Origin: Arthrobacter sp. PGP41
GTDB taxonomy: Bacteria > Actinomycetota > Actinomycetes > Actinomycetales > Micrococcaceae
Direction of reading: 5' to 3'
Assembly: GCF_002953935.1 (NCBI RefSeq)
Contig: NZ_CP026514.1
Location: 3,100,001 to 3,164,000 of the forward strand
DNA: 64,000 nt
Shown piece by piece: positions 54,658 through 64,000 of this stretch. A program made the position numbers and the translations under genes. The stretch's first letter is position 1, and the number at the start of each line of letters is the position of its first letter. The notes beneath the pieces are model-generated. The model saw only the letters and a list, made by a program, of their open reading frames with translations, was not told the DNA's origin and did no database searches.

Positions 54658-54996
54658 GCGGAACCCGGCCTGGACTTAGTTTCTGCACTCACTGCGCTGC
54701 AATCCCATCCTGGCGGCGACCTGGAAAGGCGGGCCGCCCTTCGCGGAGGGCGTCGGGGCCCTTGGCTCAATCCTGCCTTATATGAACGGCATATGTCGCA
54801 AAACGTCCCCTCATCCGGGCCGAATCCATGGTTGCGAAGGCACCGCCGGGTATACTCAAAGCTCAGCTACGCTCCCTGCTGAGGTTGCCGGCCGGCGCCC
54901 TGAACAATGGCCGGAGACCCGAGCAGGAAGCCAGTACCGGCCGGTGGAAACCCGGTTCAGTCGCCCAATGATGCGCGGACGGCCCTTGGAGGAACA
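54658..54996. other. Divergent intergenic region before glnR
   Basis: 339 nt without a convincing gene. Contains the glnR promoter candidate at 54829-54856 and a 140-nt leader; nothing else recognised. Confidence 0.6.
54829..54856 (+). promoter_or_regulatory. Candidate promoter of glnR
   Basis: TGGTTG, 16 bp, TATACT. The -10 is close to consensus. Confidence 0.45.
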
Positions 54997-55695
54997 ATGT
55001 CGCACATCCTGCTCTTGACGAACAGCCCTGGCTCTTCGGTGGACATCCTGCCCGCCCTGGAATTGCTGAACCACCGGGTCCACATCCTCCCTGCCGAGCC
55101 CACCGCGCTGCTGGAGACGGACCCCTGCGACATCGTGCTGCTGGATGCCCGCAAGGACCTGGTGGGCGCCCGCTCCCTCACCCAGCTGCTCAAGGCCACC
55201 GGCCTGAGCGCGCCCCTGGTACTGATCCTGACCGAAGGCGGAATGGCGGCTGTTTCCTCGGCCTGGGCCGTGGACGACATCGTGCTGGACTCCGCCGGGC
55301 CTGCTGAAGTGGAAGCCCGGATCAGGCTGTCTGTTGCCCGCGCCGTCCCGGACCAGGAGGACACGCCGACGGAGATCCGGGCCGCCGGCGTAGTCATCGA
55401 CGAAGCGAGCTACACCGCCCGCGTGAACGGCGCACCGCTCAACCTGACCTTCAAGGAATTCGAGCTGCTGAAGTACCTGGCGCAGCACCCCGGCCGCGTT
55501 TTCACCCGCCAGCAGCTGCTCACCGAAGTGTGGGGCTACGACTACTACGGCGGCACCCGCACCGTGGATGTCCACGTCCGCCGCCTACGGGCGAAGCTGG
55601 GCGCCGATCACGAGAACCTCATCAGCACCGTGCGCAACGTGGGCTACCGCCTGACCTTGGTGCGGCAGCAGGAGGATGAGCTCACCGAGGCCTGA
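54997..55695 (+). CDS. glnR: GlnR-like OmpR-family response regulator
   Basis: 232-aa regulator. The atypical receiver ([39 protein letters not shown]) lacks the usual acidic pocket at the start, as in orphan GlnR. The C-terminal winged helix has [62 protein letters not shown] precedes the ATG at 54997. It lies just before mshD, as glnR (Rv0818) lies before mshD in Mycobacterium tuberculosis. Role in nitrogen control is inferred from this. Confidence 0.82.
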   Translation: MSHILLLTNSPGSSVDILPALELLNHRVHILPAEPTALLETDPCDIVLLDARKDLVGARSLTQLLKATGLSAPLVLILTEGGMAAVSSAWAVDDIVLDSAGPAEVEARIRLSVARAVPDQEDTPTEIRAAGVVIDEASYTARVNGAPLNLTFKEFELLKYLAQHPGRVFTRQQLLTEVWGYDYYGGTRTVDVHVRRLRAKLGADHENLISTVRNVGYRLTLVRQQEDELTEA

Positions 55696-55716
55696 GCGCC
55701 GGAGCCGCTTCCCGTA

Positions 55717-55722
55717 TAGCCT
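55717..55722 (+). promoter_or_regulatory. Candidate -10 of a leaderless mshD mRNA
   Basis: TAGCCT, 6 nt, ATG at 55729. No Shine-Dalgarno nearby. Confidence 0.35.
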
Positions 55723-55728
55723 TGCCTC

Positions 55729-56700
55729 ATGACTCCAGCGCACCCAGAGAAGTGGCCCGTCCATGCTGAACGGGGCGCGGTTGACCAGCAGCTGCTGAAG
55801 GACTGCCGGGACCTCCTGACCGCGGCAGAGGAATCGGACGGTAATCCTTCCATTTCGGAGCAGACCCAGGTGACCATGCGCGCCGGCGATTCGGCGGAGC
55901 ACTCGGTGCTCACCCTGGCGCTGTATGCCCCTGACGAGGACTCTGATCCCGCCAGCGGGCAGGACCTGGCCGGATTTGCCGTGGTGGTGGAATCCCCCGA
56001 CGGCACCGGAGTGCTGGAGATCGCCGTCCACCCCAGCTACCGGAACCAGGGCGTGGCAGACCGCCTGGTGGGTGCCCTTCAGGACAGCCGCGGCCTAAAC
56101 GGATTGAAGGCGTGGTCCCACGGCAACCACGAGGCCGCCGCGGAACTGGCTGCCCGCTACGGTTTCGGGCCGGTGCGTGAGCTTTGGAAGATGAGGATGA
56201 CGACGGCGGGGGCGGACCTTCCCGAGGCCGTCCTGCCGGAGGGCGTGTCAATCCGCGCCTTTGTTCCCGGGCAGGATGAGGAAGCCTGGCTGGCCGTCAA
56301 CCGGGCCGCCTTCGCCCACCACCCCGAACAGGGCAGCCTTACCCGGGCCGACCTTGAGGCGCGCATGGCCGAGGACTGGTTCAACCCTGAAGGCTTCCTG
56401 CTGGCCGAGGATCGGCAGGGCAGGCTGCTGGGTTTCCACTGGACCAAGGTCCACCCCAAGCACGGACCCCACCCGGCCATCGGCGAGGTGTACGCGGTGG
56501 GTGTTGCCCCTGAAGCGCAGGGCATGGGCCTTGGCAAGGCCCTTACCCTGGCCGGCATCAGGTACCTGCAGGACCTGGGGCTGCACGCCGTCATGCTTTA
56601 CACCGATGCCGACAACGTCCCCGCAGTTTCGCTGTACCGGCGGCTGGGGTTCACCCGTTGGGACATGGACGTAATGTACGGGCCGGTGGCAGCCGGTTAG
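55729..56700 (+). CDS. mshD: Mycothiol synthase (acetyltransferase MshD)
   Basis: Last step of mycothiol synthesis: acetylates Cys-GlcN-Ins. 323 aa with two GNAT domains; first site AVHPSYRNQGVADRLVGALQ (near 105), second and active site YAVGVAPEAQGMGLGKALTLAGIRYLQDLGLHAVMLYTDADNVPAVSLYRRLGF (near 265). HWTKVHPKHGPHPAIGEVY is MshD-typical. Downstream of glnR by 33 nt. Confidence 0.92.
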   Translation: MTPAHPEKWPVHAERGAVDQQLLKDCRDLLTAAEESDGNPSISEQTQVTMRAGDSAEHSVLTLALYAPDEDSDPASGQDLAGFAVVVESPDGTGVLEIAVHPSYRNQGVADRLVGALQDSRGLNGLKAWSHGNHEAAAELAARYGFGPVRELWKMRMTTAGADLPEAVLPEGVSIRAFVPGQDEEAWLAVNRAAFAHHPEQGSLTRADLEARMAEDWFNPEGFLLAEDRQGRLLGFHWTKVHPKHGPHPAIGEVYAVGVAPEAQGMGLGKALTLAGIRYLQDLGLHAVMLYTDADNVPAVSLYRRLGFTRWDMDVMYGPVAAG

Positions 56701-56828
56701 TCCTGCAGGCGGTTCATGAAGGTGGGGCCGGAAATCCGCGGTCTTGGGCCAGCTGAATGCTTGTAAGGTTGAAGCAGGACCGCGCAGGCCGGAAGCGCCA
56801 GCATCAACCGCCAGGTAAAGGAGATGCC

Positions 56829-59078
56829 ATGAACCCGGAACCTTCCGGATCAGCCACGTCACAGGATGTTGCCGTGCCGGTGCGTGCCCGCTTCGGTTCC
56901 TCTGAGGTTCCGGCGTCGCGCGCCACCCAGGACCGCATTGACATCCCCGAATTCGCGCCGAACCTGCAGCCGGAGGGCGACATCCGGCCGGACCGCTTCC
57001 TGGACCGGGAGCTGAGCTGGCTCAGCTTCAACTCCCGCGTGCTGGAACTGGCCGAGGACGCCACCCTCCACCTCCTGGAGCGCGTCAGCTTCCTGTCGAT
57101 CTTCGCCTCCAACCTGGACGAGTTCTTTATGGTGCGGGTAGCCGGCCTCAAACGGCGCATCGCCACCGGCCTGGCCGTCCCCTCCCCCGCGGGCCTCAGC
57201 CCGGTGGAGGTGCTGGAACGGATCAGCGAAGAGGCCCACCGGTTGCAGCAGCGGCACGCGCAGGTCTACGCCGAGCAGATCCGCCCCGCCCTGGCCTATG
57301 AACACATCCACCTCATGCACTGGGACGAACTGGATGAGACCGCCAAGCAGCAGCTCAGTGTGATGTTTGCCGAGAAGGTGTTCCCCATCCTCACGCCCTT
57401 GGCGGTGGACCCGGCCCACCCCTTCCCCTACATCTCAGGGCTTTCGCTCAACCTCGCCGTTGTGGTCCGTAACCCGGTCAGCGACAAGGAGCTCTTCGCC
57501 CGCGTCAAGGTACCGGACCAGCTCCCGCGCCTGATCTCCATCGACGGTCCCCGTGCCGGTGCGGTGGCCGGGCGCGTGGCCCGCTTCATCGCCCTTGAGG
57601 AAGTCATTGCCGTCCACCTTGACAAGCTTTTCCCTGGGATGGAGGTCCTGGAGCACCACACCTTCCGCGTCACTAGGAATGAAGACGTTGAGGTGGAGGA
57701 GGACGACGCCGAGAACCTCCTGCAGGCCCTCGAAAAAGAACTCCTGCGCCGCCGCTTCGGCCCGCCCGTCCGGCTTGAGGTCACCAACGACATCAACCCG
57801 AACATCCGCGCGCTGCTGATCCGCGAGCTGGGCGTCGACGAATCCGAGGTCTACTCCGTTCCGGCTCCCCTGGATCTGCGCGGGCTGTCCGTGATTGCCG
57901 GCATCGACCGTGCCGACCTCCACTACCCCAAGCACGTCCCGCACACGTCCCGGTACCTCAATGAGTCGGAGACGTCCAAGGCCGCGAACGTGTTTGCCGC
58001 CATGCGCCGGCGGGACATCCTGCTCCACCACCCCTACGACTCGTTCTCCACCTCCGTGCAGGCTTTCCTGGAGCAGGCTGCCGCGGACCCCAAGGTCCAG
58101 GCCATCAAGCAGACCCTGTACCGCACGTCCGGCGACTCCCCCATCGTCGACGCGCTGATCGATGCTGCCGAGGCCGGCAAGCAGGTCCTGGCCCTGGTGG
58201 AAATCAAGGCGCGGTTTGACGAGCAGGCGAACATCTCCTGGGCGCGCAAGCTGGAACAGGCCGGCGTGCACGTGGTCTACGGCATCGTGGGACTCAAGAC
58301 CCACTGCAAGCTCTCGCTGGTGGTCCGCCAGGAGGTTGACGGGCTGCGCCGCTACTGCCACATCGGCACCGGCAACTACCACCCCCGGACTGCCCGCTAC
58401 TACGAGGACCTGGGCCTGCTGACCGCCAACGAGCAGGTGGGCGAGGACCTGTCCAAGCTGTTCAACCAGCTCTCCGGCTACGCGCCCAAGTCAACGTTCA
58501 AGAGGCTGCTGGTCGCTCCACGCTCCGTGCGTTCAGGGCTGATCGACCGCATTGAGACTGAAATCCGCAATGCCCGTGCCGGAATCCCCGGCCGGGTGCA
58601 GATCAAGGTCAATTCCATGGTGGATGAGGCCATCATCGATTCCCTGTACCGCGCCTCGCAGGCCGGCGTGAAAGTGGACGTGGTGGTCCGCGGAATCTGC
58701 TCCCTCCGCCCGGGAGTGCCGGGCCTCAGCGACAACATCACCGTCCGCTCCATCCTGGGCAGGTTCCTGGAACACTCCCGCGTGTTCGCCTTCGCCAACG
58801 GCGGGGATCCCGTGGTGTACATCGGTTCGGCGGACATGATGCACCGCAACCTGGACCGCCGGGTGGAGGCCCTGGTCCAGCTGGCCAGCGCCGACGACAT
58901 CAGCTACGTCCTTGACCTGTTGAAGCGCTACATGGCTCCGGAAACCGCCAGCTGGCACCTCGACAACCAGGGGGTCTGGACCCGGCACCACCTGTCCGAG
59001 GACGGAACGCCGCTTGAAGACGTCCAGTCCTGGCTGCTGGCCTCCCGCCCCCGGCAGCGCAGCCTGAGCCGGCGCTAA
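56829..59078 (+). CDS. ppk1: Polyphosphate kinase 1
   Basis: Makes inorganic polyphosphate from ATP. 749 aa. N-terminal [36 protein letters not shown], and two phospholipase-D-like catalytic parts: [20 protein letters not shown] with the autophosphorylated His near 511, and [20 protein letters not shown] near 670. AAAGGAG is 5 nt before the ATG at 56829. Followed at 12 nt by the mutT1-like gene, as in mycobacteria. Confidence 0.96.
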   Translation: MNPEPSGSATSQDVAVPVRARFGSSEVPASRATQDRIDIPEFAPNLQPEGDIRPDRFLDRELSWLSFNSRVLELAEDATLHLLERVSFLSIFASNLDEFFMVRVAGLKRRIATGLAVPSPAGLSPVEVLERISEEAHRLQQRHAQVYAEQIRPALAYEHIHLMHWDELDETAKQQLSVMFAEKVFPILTPLAVDPAHPFPYISGLSLNLAVVVRNPVSDKELFARVKVPDQLPRLISIDGPRAGAVAGRVARFIALEEVIAVHLDKLFPGMEVLEHHTFRVTRNEDVEVEEDDAENLLQALEKELLRRRFGPPVRLEVTNDINPNIRALLIRELGVDESEVYSVPAPLDLRGLSVIAGIDRADLHYPKHVPHTSRYLNESETSKAANVFAAMRRRDILLHHPYDSFSTSVQAFLEQAAADPKVQAIKQTLYRTSGDSPIVDALIDAAEAGKQVLALVEIKARFDEQANISWARKLEQAGVHVVYGIVGLKTHCKLSLVVRQEVDGLRRYCHIGTGNYHPRTARYYEDLGLLTANEQVGEDLSKLFNQLSGYAPKSTFKRLLVAPRSVRSGLIDRIETEIRNARAGIPGRVQIKVNSMVDEAIIDSLYRASQAGVKVDVVVRGICSLRPGVPGLSDNITVRSILGRFLEHSRVFAFANGGDPVVYIGSADMMHRNLDRRVEALVQLASADDISYVLDLLKRYMAPETASWHLDNQGVWTRHHLSEDGTPLEDVQSWLLASRPRQRSLSRR

Positions 59079-59089
59079 GGGCCACTGTT

Positions 59090-60058
59090 TTGTCGAGCGA
59101 TGCACTTGTAGCAGACCAGACAGACCACCCCGGGGAACCAGTAGCCGTAACAGCTGCCGGCGCCCTGCCCTGGCGCGTGGTGAAGGACAAGCTTGAGGTC
59201 CTGCTGATCCACCGCCCGCGCTACGACGACTGGTCGTGGCCCAAGGGCAAGATCGACGACGGCGAGACGGTGCCGGAGTGCGCGGTCCGGGAGGTGCAGG
59301 AGGAAATCGGGCTCATCGCCCAGCTGGGCATCCCCCTGCCGCCCATCCACTACCACGTGGCCTCCGGCCTCAAGGTGGTCCACTATTGGGCTGTCAAGGC
59401 AAACGGGGTCAGCCTCCTTCCCGACGGGAAGGAGGTGGACAGCGTCATGTGGTGCGCCCCCGAGAAGGCGGCTGCGCTGCTGTCCAACCCCTCCGACGTC
59501 GTGCCCCTTCAGTACCTGCACGACGCGCACAGGCGCGGGGAGTTGGACACGTGGCCGCTCATAGTGCTCCGCCATGCCAAGGCCAAGCCGCGCTCATCCT
59601 GGAGCAAGGCGGAGGGCGAGCGGCCGCTTGCCGCCACGGGGACACGGCAGGCGCAGGCCGTCAGCAGGCTGCTGCACGCCTGGAAGCCGCTCCGCGTGGT
59701 GACCAGCCCCTGGCTGCGGTGCGTGGCAACAGTGGCGCCTTACGCGAAGGCGGCGGGCGCGAAGGTGAAGCTGGCGGAGCCGCTCACGGAGCACCGGCAC
59801 CAGCGGAGCCCCAAGAAAACGGCAGCCGTCATCGAGGGCCTTTTCGACAAGCAGCGTCCGGTGGTCATCTGCACGCACCGCCCCGCGCTGCCCACGGTGT
59901 TCAGCCAGCTCAGCCGGCACATGCCGGCGCACCTGCGCGCCCTCCTGCCGGCCAAGGAGCCGTACCTCAGCCCCGGCGAACTGGTGGTGTGCCACGTGGC
60001 ACCAGGCGGGCAGGCGCGGGTTGTGGCGGTGGAGCAGTTCAAGCCGTTCGACGACTGA
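59090..60058 (+). CDS. mutT1: MutT1-type NUDIX hydrolase fused to histidine phosphatase
   Basis: 322 aa. N-terminal NUDIX domain with box GKIDDGETVPECAVREVQEEIGL, acting on nucleoside di-/triphosphates such as oxidized GTP. C-terminal SixA-like histidine phosphatase domain with LIVLRHAKAK (RHG-like) near residue 160 and CTHRPALP near 260. Same fusion and same ppk neighbour as mycobacterial MutT1 (Rv2985). The start is a TTG with a distant AAGG; exact start uncertain. Confidence 0.88.
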   Translation: MSSDALVADQTDHPGEPVAVTAAGALPWRVVKDKLEVLLIHRPRYDDWSWPKGKIDDGETVPECAVREVQEEIGLIAQLGIPLPPIHYHVASGLKVVHYWAVKANGVSLLPDGKEVDSVMWCAPEKAAALLSNPSDVVPLQYLHDAHRRGELDTWPLIVLRHAKAKPRSSWSKAEGERPLAATGTRQAQAVSRLLHAWKPLRVVTSPWLRCVATVAPYAKAAGAKVKLAEPLTEHRHQRSPKKTAAVIEGLFDKQRPVVICTHRPALPTVFSQLSRHMPAHLRALLPAKEPYLSPGELVVCHVAPGGQARVVAVEQFKPFDD

Positions 60059-60090
60059 ATGTCGCGCAGCTGCTCTCCGGACCAGCCAAG

Positions 60091-60096
60091 TAGACT
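60091..60096 (+). promoter_or_regulatory. -10 box of a probable leaderless thyA mRNA
   Basis: TAGACT, 7 nt, GTG start of thyA. Same spacing as truA. No Shine-Dalgarno between. Confidence 0.5.
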
Positions 60097-60102
60097 TTAG
60101 CC

Positions 60103-60906
60103 GTGAGCATCCCAACGCCTTATGAAGACCTCCTCCGCGATGTCCTGGCTTCCGGCACGCACAAATCGGACCGCACCGGAACCGGAACCACCAGCGTTTT
60201 CGGCCGCCAAATACGCTTCGACCTGACGAAGGGTTTCCCGCTGATCACCACCAAGCGGGTGCACTTCAAGTCCGTGGCAGTAGAGCTCCTGTGGTTCCTG
60301 CGCGGTGAAACAAACATTAAATGGATGCAGGACCAGGGCGTCACCATCTGGAACGAATGGGCTGACGCCGACGGCGACCTCGGACCTGTCTACGGCGTGC
60401 AGTGGCGCAGCTGGCCCACTCCCGACGGCGGCCACATTGACCAGATCGCCGAGCTGATCGACAACCTGAAGTCCAACCCGGACTCACGCCGGCACATTGT
60501 GTCCGCCTGGAACGTCTCCGAACTCCAGGACATGGCCCTGCCCCCGTGCCACGCCTTCTTCCAGTTCTATGTGGCTGACGGCAAACTGTCCTGCCAGCTG
60601 TACCAGCGCTCCGCGGACATGTTCCTGGGCGTCCCCTTCAACATTGCCTCCTACTCGCTGCTCACCTGCATGGTGGCGCAGCAGGTGGGGCTGGAGCCCG
60701 GCGAGTTCATCTGGACCGGCGGAGACGTCCACATTTACGAGAACCACATGGACCAGGTCCTCAAGCAGCTGGAGCGGGAGCCGTACGAATACCCGCAGCT
60801 GAGGATCACCCGCAAGCCGGCGTCGATCTTCGACTACACGCTGGAAGACTTCGAAGTGGTGGGCTACAAACACCACCCGACCATTAAGGCCCCGATCGCC
60901 GTATGA
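60103..60906 (+). CDS. thyA: Thymidylate synthase
   Basis: Methylates dUMP to dTMP with methylene-THF. 267 aa; [30 protein letters not shown], catalytic Cys in [12 protein letters not shown] (near 148), [20 protein letters not shown], and the end [19 protein letters not shown] start. Overlaps folA by 4 nt, the usual thyA-folA pair. Confidence 0.97.
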   Translation: MSIPTPYEDLLRDVLASGTHKSDRTGTGTTSVFGRQIRFDLTKGFPLITTKRVHFKSVAVELLWFLRGETNIKWMQDQGVTIWNEWADADGDLGPVYGVQWRSWPTPDGGHIDQIAELIDNLKSNPDSRRHIVSAWNVSELQDMALPPCHAFFQFYVADGKLSCQLYQRSADMFLGVPFNIASYSLLTCMVAQQVGLEPGEFIWTGGDVHIYENHMDQVLKQLEREPYEYPQLRITRKPASIFDYTLEDFEVVGYKHHPTIKAPIAV

Positions 60907-61487
60907 GCACCGAGAACTTCACTGACCCGCAGTCCTTCACTGAAGAACTTGCCGCCTCCGTGACGGGCGTTGGCCTGGTCTGGGCGCAGACCCCGGACGG
61001 TGTCATCGGCAAGGACGGCGACATGCCGTGGCACCTGCCCGAGGACCTCAAGCACTTCACCCGGCTGACCATGGGCCACCCCGTGATCATGGGCCGCAAA
61101 ACGTGGCTGTCCTTCCCGGACAAGTACCGCCCCCTGCCCGGCCGCACCAACATCGTGGTCACCCGGCAGAAAAGCTGGGCCGAAACGCCCGAGGCGGAGG
61201 GCGCCGTCGTCGTTCCCTCCCTTGACGACGCGCTGCTGGAATCGCAGTTCGTGGATGGCGGGGACACGGTCTGGATCCTGGGCGGCGGCGAGATTTTCCG
61301 GCAGGCCACCGAGCTCGCCAACGTTGCGGTGGTCACCACCATCGACGTCGAGGCCGACGGCGACACGTTCGCCCCGGAGCTTGGCACCAGTTGGGAGGCA
61401 TCCGCCTCCGTCCCTCCCGACGGGTGGCTCACGGCCGCCAACGGCACGCGCTACAGGTTCACCAAATGGTCAAGGACCGAGGGCTAG
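60903..61487 (+). CDS. folA: Dihydrofolate reductase
   Basis: Regenerates tetrahydrofolate used by ThyA. 194 aa; [29 protein letters not shown] with the catalytic acid in the PWHLPEDL motif, then [23 protein letters not shown] and WILGGGEIF. Some 20 extra N-terminal residues precede the fold. Start overlaps the thyA stop. Confidence 0.96.
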   Translation: MSTENFTDPQSFTEELAASVTGVGLVWAQTPDGVIGKDGDMPWHLPEDLKHFTRLTMGHPVIMGRKTWLSFPDKYRPLPGRTNIVVTRQKSWAETPEAEGAVVVPSLDDALLESQFVDGGDTVWILGGGEIFRQATELANVAVVTTIDVEADGDTFAPELGTSWEASASVPPDGWLTAANGTRYRFTKWSRTEG

Positions 61488-61490
61488 GAC

Positions 61491-61709
61491 ATGCTGAAGA
61501 AACCGGAAACCCTGTTTGTCCTCGGGTACATGCTTCTCCCGCTCCTGGCTCTCTTGTCCGCGATCGTTGGGCTCACCATGATTTTGGGCGGGAACAAGAT
61601 CGCCGGAGCCATCGTGCTGGTGGTGGTGACGCAGGTGTTCGCGTTCGGTGCATTCTTCGCCTTGCGTGCCCGAAAAGCTGCTGTGCGGGAGGAATCCGAC
61701 ACTCGTTAG
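61491..61709 (+). CDS. Small two-helix membrane protein
   Basis: 72 aa, MLKKPETLFVLGYMLLPLLA then a second helix GAIVLVVVTQVFAFGAFFAL and a basic/acidic end. Starts 3 nt after folA and is probably in the thyA-folA transcript. No family recognised with confidence. Confidence 0.75.
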   Translation: MLKKPETLFVLGYMLLPLLALLSAIVGLTMILGGNKIAGAIVLVVVTQVFAFGAFFALRARKAAVREESDTR

Positions 61710-61821
61710 TGGCCTTGTTCGAGGATGGGGAGGACACCCCATCGCGCACGCCCCGGGTTGTTAACTAGGCTGGGGCCTGCAGCGTCAAGGACGGCTGTTT
61801 CAAAAGATTGGGGGATGCCTG

Positions 61822-62865
61822 GTGGCAGGAAACTTGTGGGGCGCCGACGTTGAGCAGCTGCGGACGCTCGCGAAGCAGTTCGGCACAACGGCGGACCTGC
61901 TGCTGCAGCAGTCCACGCAGCTGAGCAGCCAGATCAACAACACGCCTTCCTGGAAGGGCCAGGACGCTGAGCATTTCCGTTCCGACTGGAACGGCAACCA
62001 CCGTGCGCTCCTGCAGAAGACGGCTGCACGCCTGAAGCAGGAATCAAAGCTTTTGCTCACCAACGCCGACGAACAGGACAGGGCGAGCAGCGCCGGTGGT
62101 GCCGGCACGCCCGGGACAGGCGGCGCGGGAGCGCCGGGCGGCGGTCCGGGCGGGACTGTCCCCGGACAAGGCAGCAACAACCCGTGGGGCCCGGACTGGC
62201 TCGCGGCGGGTTCACCATTCAGGGATGCCTGGGGGCTCCGGGGAACGGGAAAGGCAGCCCTGGACCTGCCCAAAAGTGTCTTTGGACTCGCCGCCATGGC
62301 CTCCAAAGGGCTCGACAGCTTCACTGATGCAGCCCTCTGGGCCAAGCTTCCGGCCCAAAGCGTCACCTACAACTTGCTGGATTCCGGTACAGACCTCCTC
62401 GGACTCAAGAATCTCCAGAAATACGTCCCGGCCCTCAACCAATTCGGTGGGGTCTTCAAGGAGAGCCCGTGGCTGTTCAAAGGCCAGGGCTCAATCATGG
62501 AAAGCCTTGGGAAAGGCGGTCTCGGCCGCGGCCTGGGGTGGGCTGGTGTGGGCCTGAATGCATTCGACACAGCCGGTTACATCGCGGCGGGTAAAACGGA
62601 GGATGCCCTCTGGTCGGGGGCAAAGACAGTGCTTGGCGTAGCGTGTTTCCTTCCGCCGCCTGCCGGGACCATCTGCACGGTGGCCAGCGCGGGAATCGCG
62701 ATCTACGAAATTCCTGCTGTCAAGGAGTTCGTGAACGGTGCTGCCAGCACCGTCGCGGACACTGTGGCCAGCGCTGTGAAAGATCCAGGCAAGTTCGTCG
62801 AAGACACCGGCGAGAACCTGGCGGACCTCGGAAAGAGCGCCGCCAGCTTCCTCGGATTCGGATAA
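61822..62865 (+). CDS. WXG100-like protein with C-terminal hydrophobic domain
   Basis: 347 aa. The N-terminal 85 residues look like a WXG100/ESAT-6 helical hairpin: ADVEQLRTLAKQFGTTADLLLQQ, then SWKGQDAEHFRSDWN with the WxG turn. A Gly/Pro linker (about 92-118) follows, then a long domain not recognised, with Gly-rich hydrophobic stretches (VLGVACFLPPPAGTICTVASAGIAI). GTG start after GGGGGA. Such layouts are typical of large substrates of ESX/type VII-like secretion; export and toxicity are inference. Heads a three-gene cluster. Confidence 0.75.
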   Translation: MAGNLWGADVEQLRTLAKQFGTTADLLLQQSTQLSSQINNTPSWKGQDAEHFRSDWNGNHRALLQKTAARLKQESKLLLTNADEQDRASSAGGAGTPGTGGAGAPGGGPGGTVPGQGSNNPWGPDWLAAGSPFRDAWGLRGTGKAALDLPKSVFGLAAMASKGLDSFTDAALWAKLPAQSVTYNLLDSGTDLLGLKNLQKYVPALNQFGGVFKESPWLFKGQGSIMESLGKGGLGRGLGWAGVGLNAFDTAGYIAAGKTEDALWSGAKTVLGVACFLPPPAGTICTVASAGIAIYEIPAVKEFVNGAASTVADTVASAVKDPGKFVEDTGENLADLGKSAASFLGFG

Positions 62866-62885
62866 CTCAACCAAAGGACAATCCC

Positions 62886-63527
62886 GTGACAACCAGCATC
62901 GACTCCACCGAGTCGCCCGGCACTGCAGTGGGCTTCGGTTTCGCCGAAATCGCCTACCTCATCAAAAGGTTTGATACCGAAGCTGCCAAGAAGTCCGGCC
63001 AGGTACTGCGGCTGGAAGAGGAAGTGCAGTCCGATCCAATCTGCATCGCCGGAGGATCGTCGCTTCTGGGCCGCGGCTTCGCGAGCGTCGACGACGACCT
63101 TGAATTGGAAGGGCCGGCAGTACCCACCGCGTATGCCTTGTCCAAGGCGGTCCGCTGGACCGAAATCAGTCTTGTCGACGGGGAGAAAACCGACACTGTC
63201 GTACACGTCGAGTCCGACAAGGTATCCCTGCTTATGCAGCCCCGAACCTTGGGCACCTGGTTTGTCTTCGCCCAAGACCCCGACGTTGACGGCGCTGACG
63301 CCCAACTCTCCGTTATCGAAGCGCACACCCAGGCCAATCCCCAAGGGACCGCATTCATCAGGGTCAAGTCGATGTCCGGCGAAGACCACCTGCTGATCCG
63401 ACCGGACGGCCTCGGCTGGGCGGTCGCCAAAGTCGTCGATCCCACAACGGATGTCGAGGAAACCACCGGCCTGGACACTTCAGGGCTGCTCACGTCCATT
63501 CGGGAAACCCGGGGAGAAACTCCATGA
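62886..63527 (+). CDS. Unknown protein following the WXG gene
   Basis: 213 aa, soluble, acidic, beta-rich look, without signal peptide: AVGFGFAEIAYLIKRFDTEA, then SVDDDLELEGPAVPTAYALS and SGEDHLLIRPDGLGWAVAKVV. GTG at 62886 preceded by AAAGGA; the frame is open upstream inside the WXG gene but that is not used. It could be an immunity protein or ESX-type chaperone (EspG-like proteins share this place in clusters), but no motif proves either. Confidence 0.7.
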   Translation: MTTSIDSTESPGTAVGFGFAEIAYLIKRFDTEAAKKSGQVLRLEEEVQSDPICIAGGSSLLGRGFASVDDDLELEGPAVPTAYALSKAVRWTEISLVDGEKTDTVVHVESDKVSLLMQPRTLGTWFVFAQDPDVDGADAQLSVIEAHTQANPQGTAFIRVKSMSGEDHLLIRPDGLGWAVAKVVDPTTDVEETTGLDTSGLLTSIRETRGETP

Positions 63528-63934
63528 GCAACGAGATTCCGCCTGCTGAGCCTCCGGCCCGGCGCAAGGGCTATTACAAGCGCCAGGTCGAACTGGAAGC
63601 CGCGAGGCAGGGACTCACGCCGGAGGAGTACGGAGTCTACAAGGGCTCCACCGGCAGTGTCATCAAACCCATAAATTCGGCCGGTGGCCTGCTCTTCCTG
63701 GCTATTCTGATCTCAGTCTTCTCCGCGGTTGTCGTCGGGGCCGCCATCATTCTCCTCACAGGTGAGGGGGTCACCAACTGGGTGCAATTCATTATCGGCT
63801 GCGCCGTTGTGGTTTTCCTTGTCCCGACGTCATGGGCGTACTACTTCAAGGAACGCAAAGCCACACGTTTACGGAAGGCAGCGGGGAAAACACTTGAACC
63901 CCCTACCCGCCGCTCAAGCAGGCCGGACTGGTAA
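63524..63934 (+). CDS. Two-helix membrane protein of the WXG cluster
   Basis: 136 aa: basic, Pro-rich N-terminus (PPARRKGYYKRQVELEAARQ), two helices (LLFLAILISVFSAVVVGAAIILL and VQFIIGCAVVVFLVPTSWAYY), and a basic tail. The start overlaps the preceding stop (ATGA). No known family. Last complete gene before the window end; 63935-64000 holds nothing I can call. Confidence 0.72.
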   Translation: MSNEIPPAEPPARRKGYYKRQVELEAARQGLTPEEYGVYKGSTGSVIKPINSAGGLLFLAILISVFSAVVVGAAIILLTGEGVTNWVQFIIGCAVVVFLVPTSWAYYFKERKATRLRKAAGKTLEPPTRRSSRPDW

Positions 63935-64000
63935 CAACGCGTTCCGCACCGTGACGTAACCGACTGCGCCGTCCCGGTTCCGAAGTCTAAACTGGACGAA

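Overview
The window is a stretch of a high-GC Gram-positive chromosome. It most resembles an Actinobacterium of the family Micrococcaceae (Arthrobacter/Pseudarthrobacter type). This rests on the mycothiol gene mshD next to a GlnR-like regulator, the MutT1-type NUDIX/phosphatase fusion next to ppk1, the tRNA-Trp-secE-nusG-rplK-rplA order, TANNNT -10 boxes with probable leaderless mRNAs, and strongly GC-biased codons. Genus is inferred from gene order and protein style; no database search was possible.

Layout. 1-1550: 3' part of a sensor histidine kinase. 1594-43432: an almost continuous minus-strand translation and transcription super-cluster, read here from its downstream end. In transcription order it holds tRNA-Trp, secE, nusG, rplK, rplA; two tandem-GNAT acetyltransferase genes; rplJ, rplL with an L10-type leader; rpoB, rpoC; rpsL, rpsG, fusA, tuf; the S10 operon (rpsJ to rpsQ); the spc operon (rplN to rplO, then secY, adk, map); an inserted P1-family peptidase; and the alpha operon (infA, rpmJ, rpsM, rpsK, rpoA, rplQ, truA). 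Plus-strand islands break this block: a GH1 beta-glucosidase (20480-21916) and a thiolase plus YbaK-like deacylase (35051-36747). Two genes usually found in the cluster are missing: rpsD between rpsK and rpoA, and rpsN between rplE and rpsH.

43708-64000 is more varied. It holds an aspartate-type aminotransferase; a PspC-domain two-component system with a divergent operon of PspC/small membrane proteins; pfkA; a GNAT gene; an ygfZ-like/ankyrin gene pair; a nitrobindin-like FABP gene; small membrane proteins; glnR-mshD; ppk1-mutT1; thyA-folA; and at the right edge a three-gene cluster starting with a WXG100-like protein, followed by two unrecognised proteins. That cluster is the best candidate here for an undescribed system.

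Non-coding structure is rich. There are four large intergenic palindromes (about 65-105 bp) of at least three families, several perfect stem-loops between cotranscribed genes, clear intrinsic terminators, an L10 leader with attenuator, and several promoters with TAGACT-like -10 boxes, some only 6-7 nt from the start codon. No rRNA, CRISPR array, transposase or prophage gene was seen.
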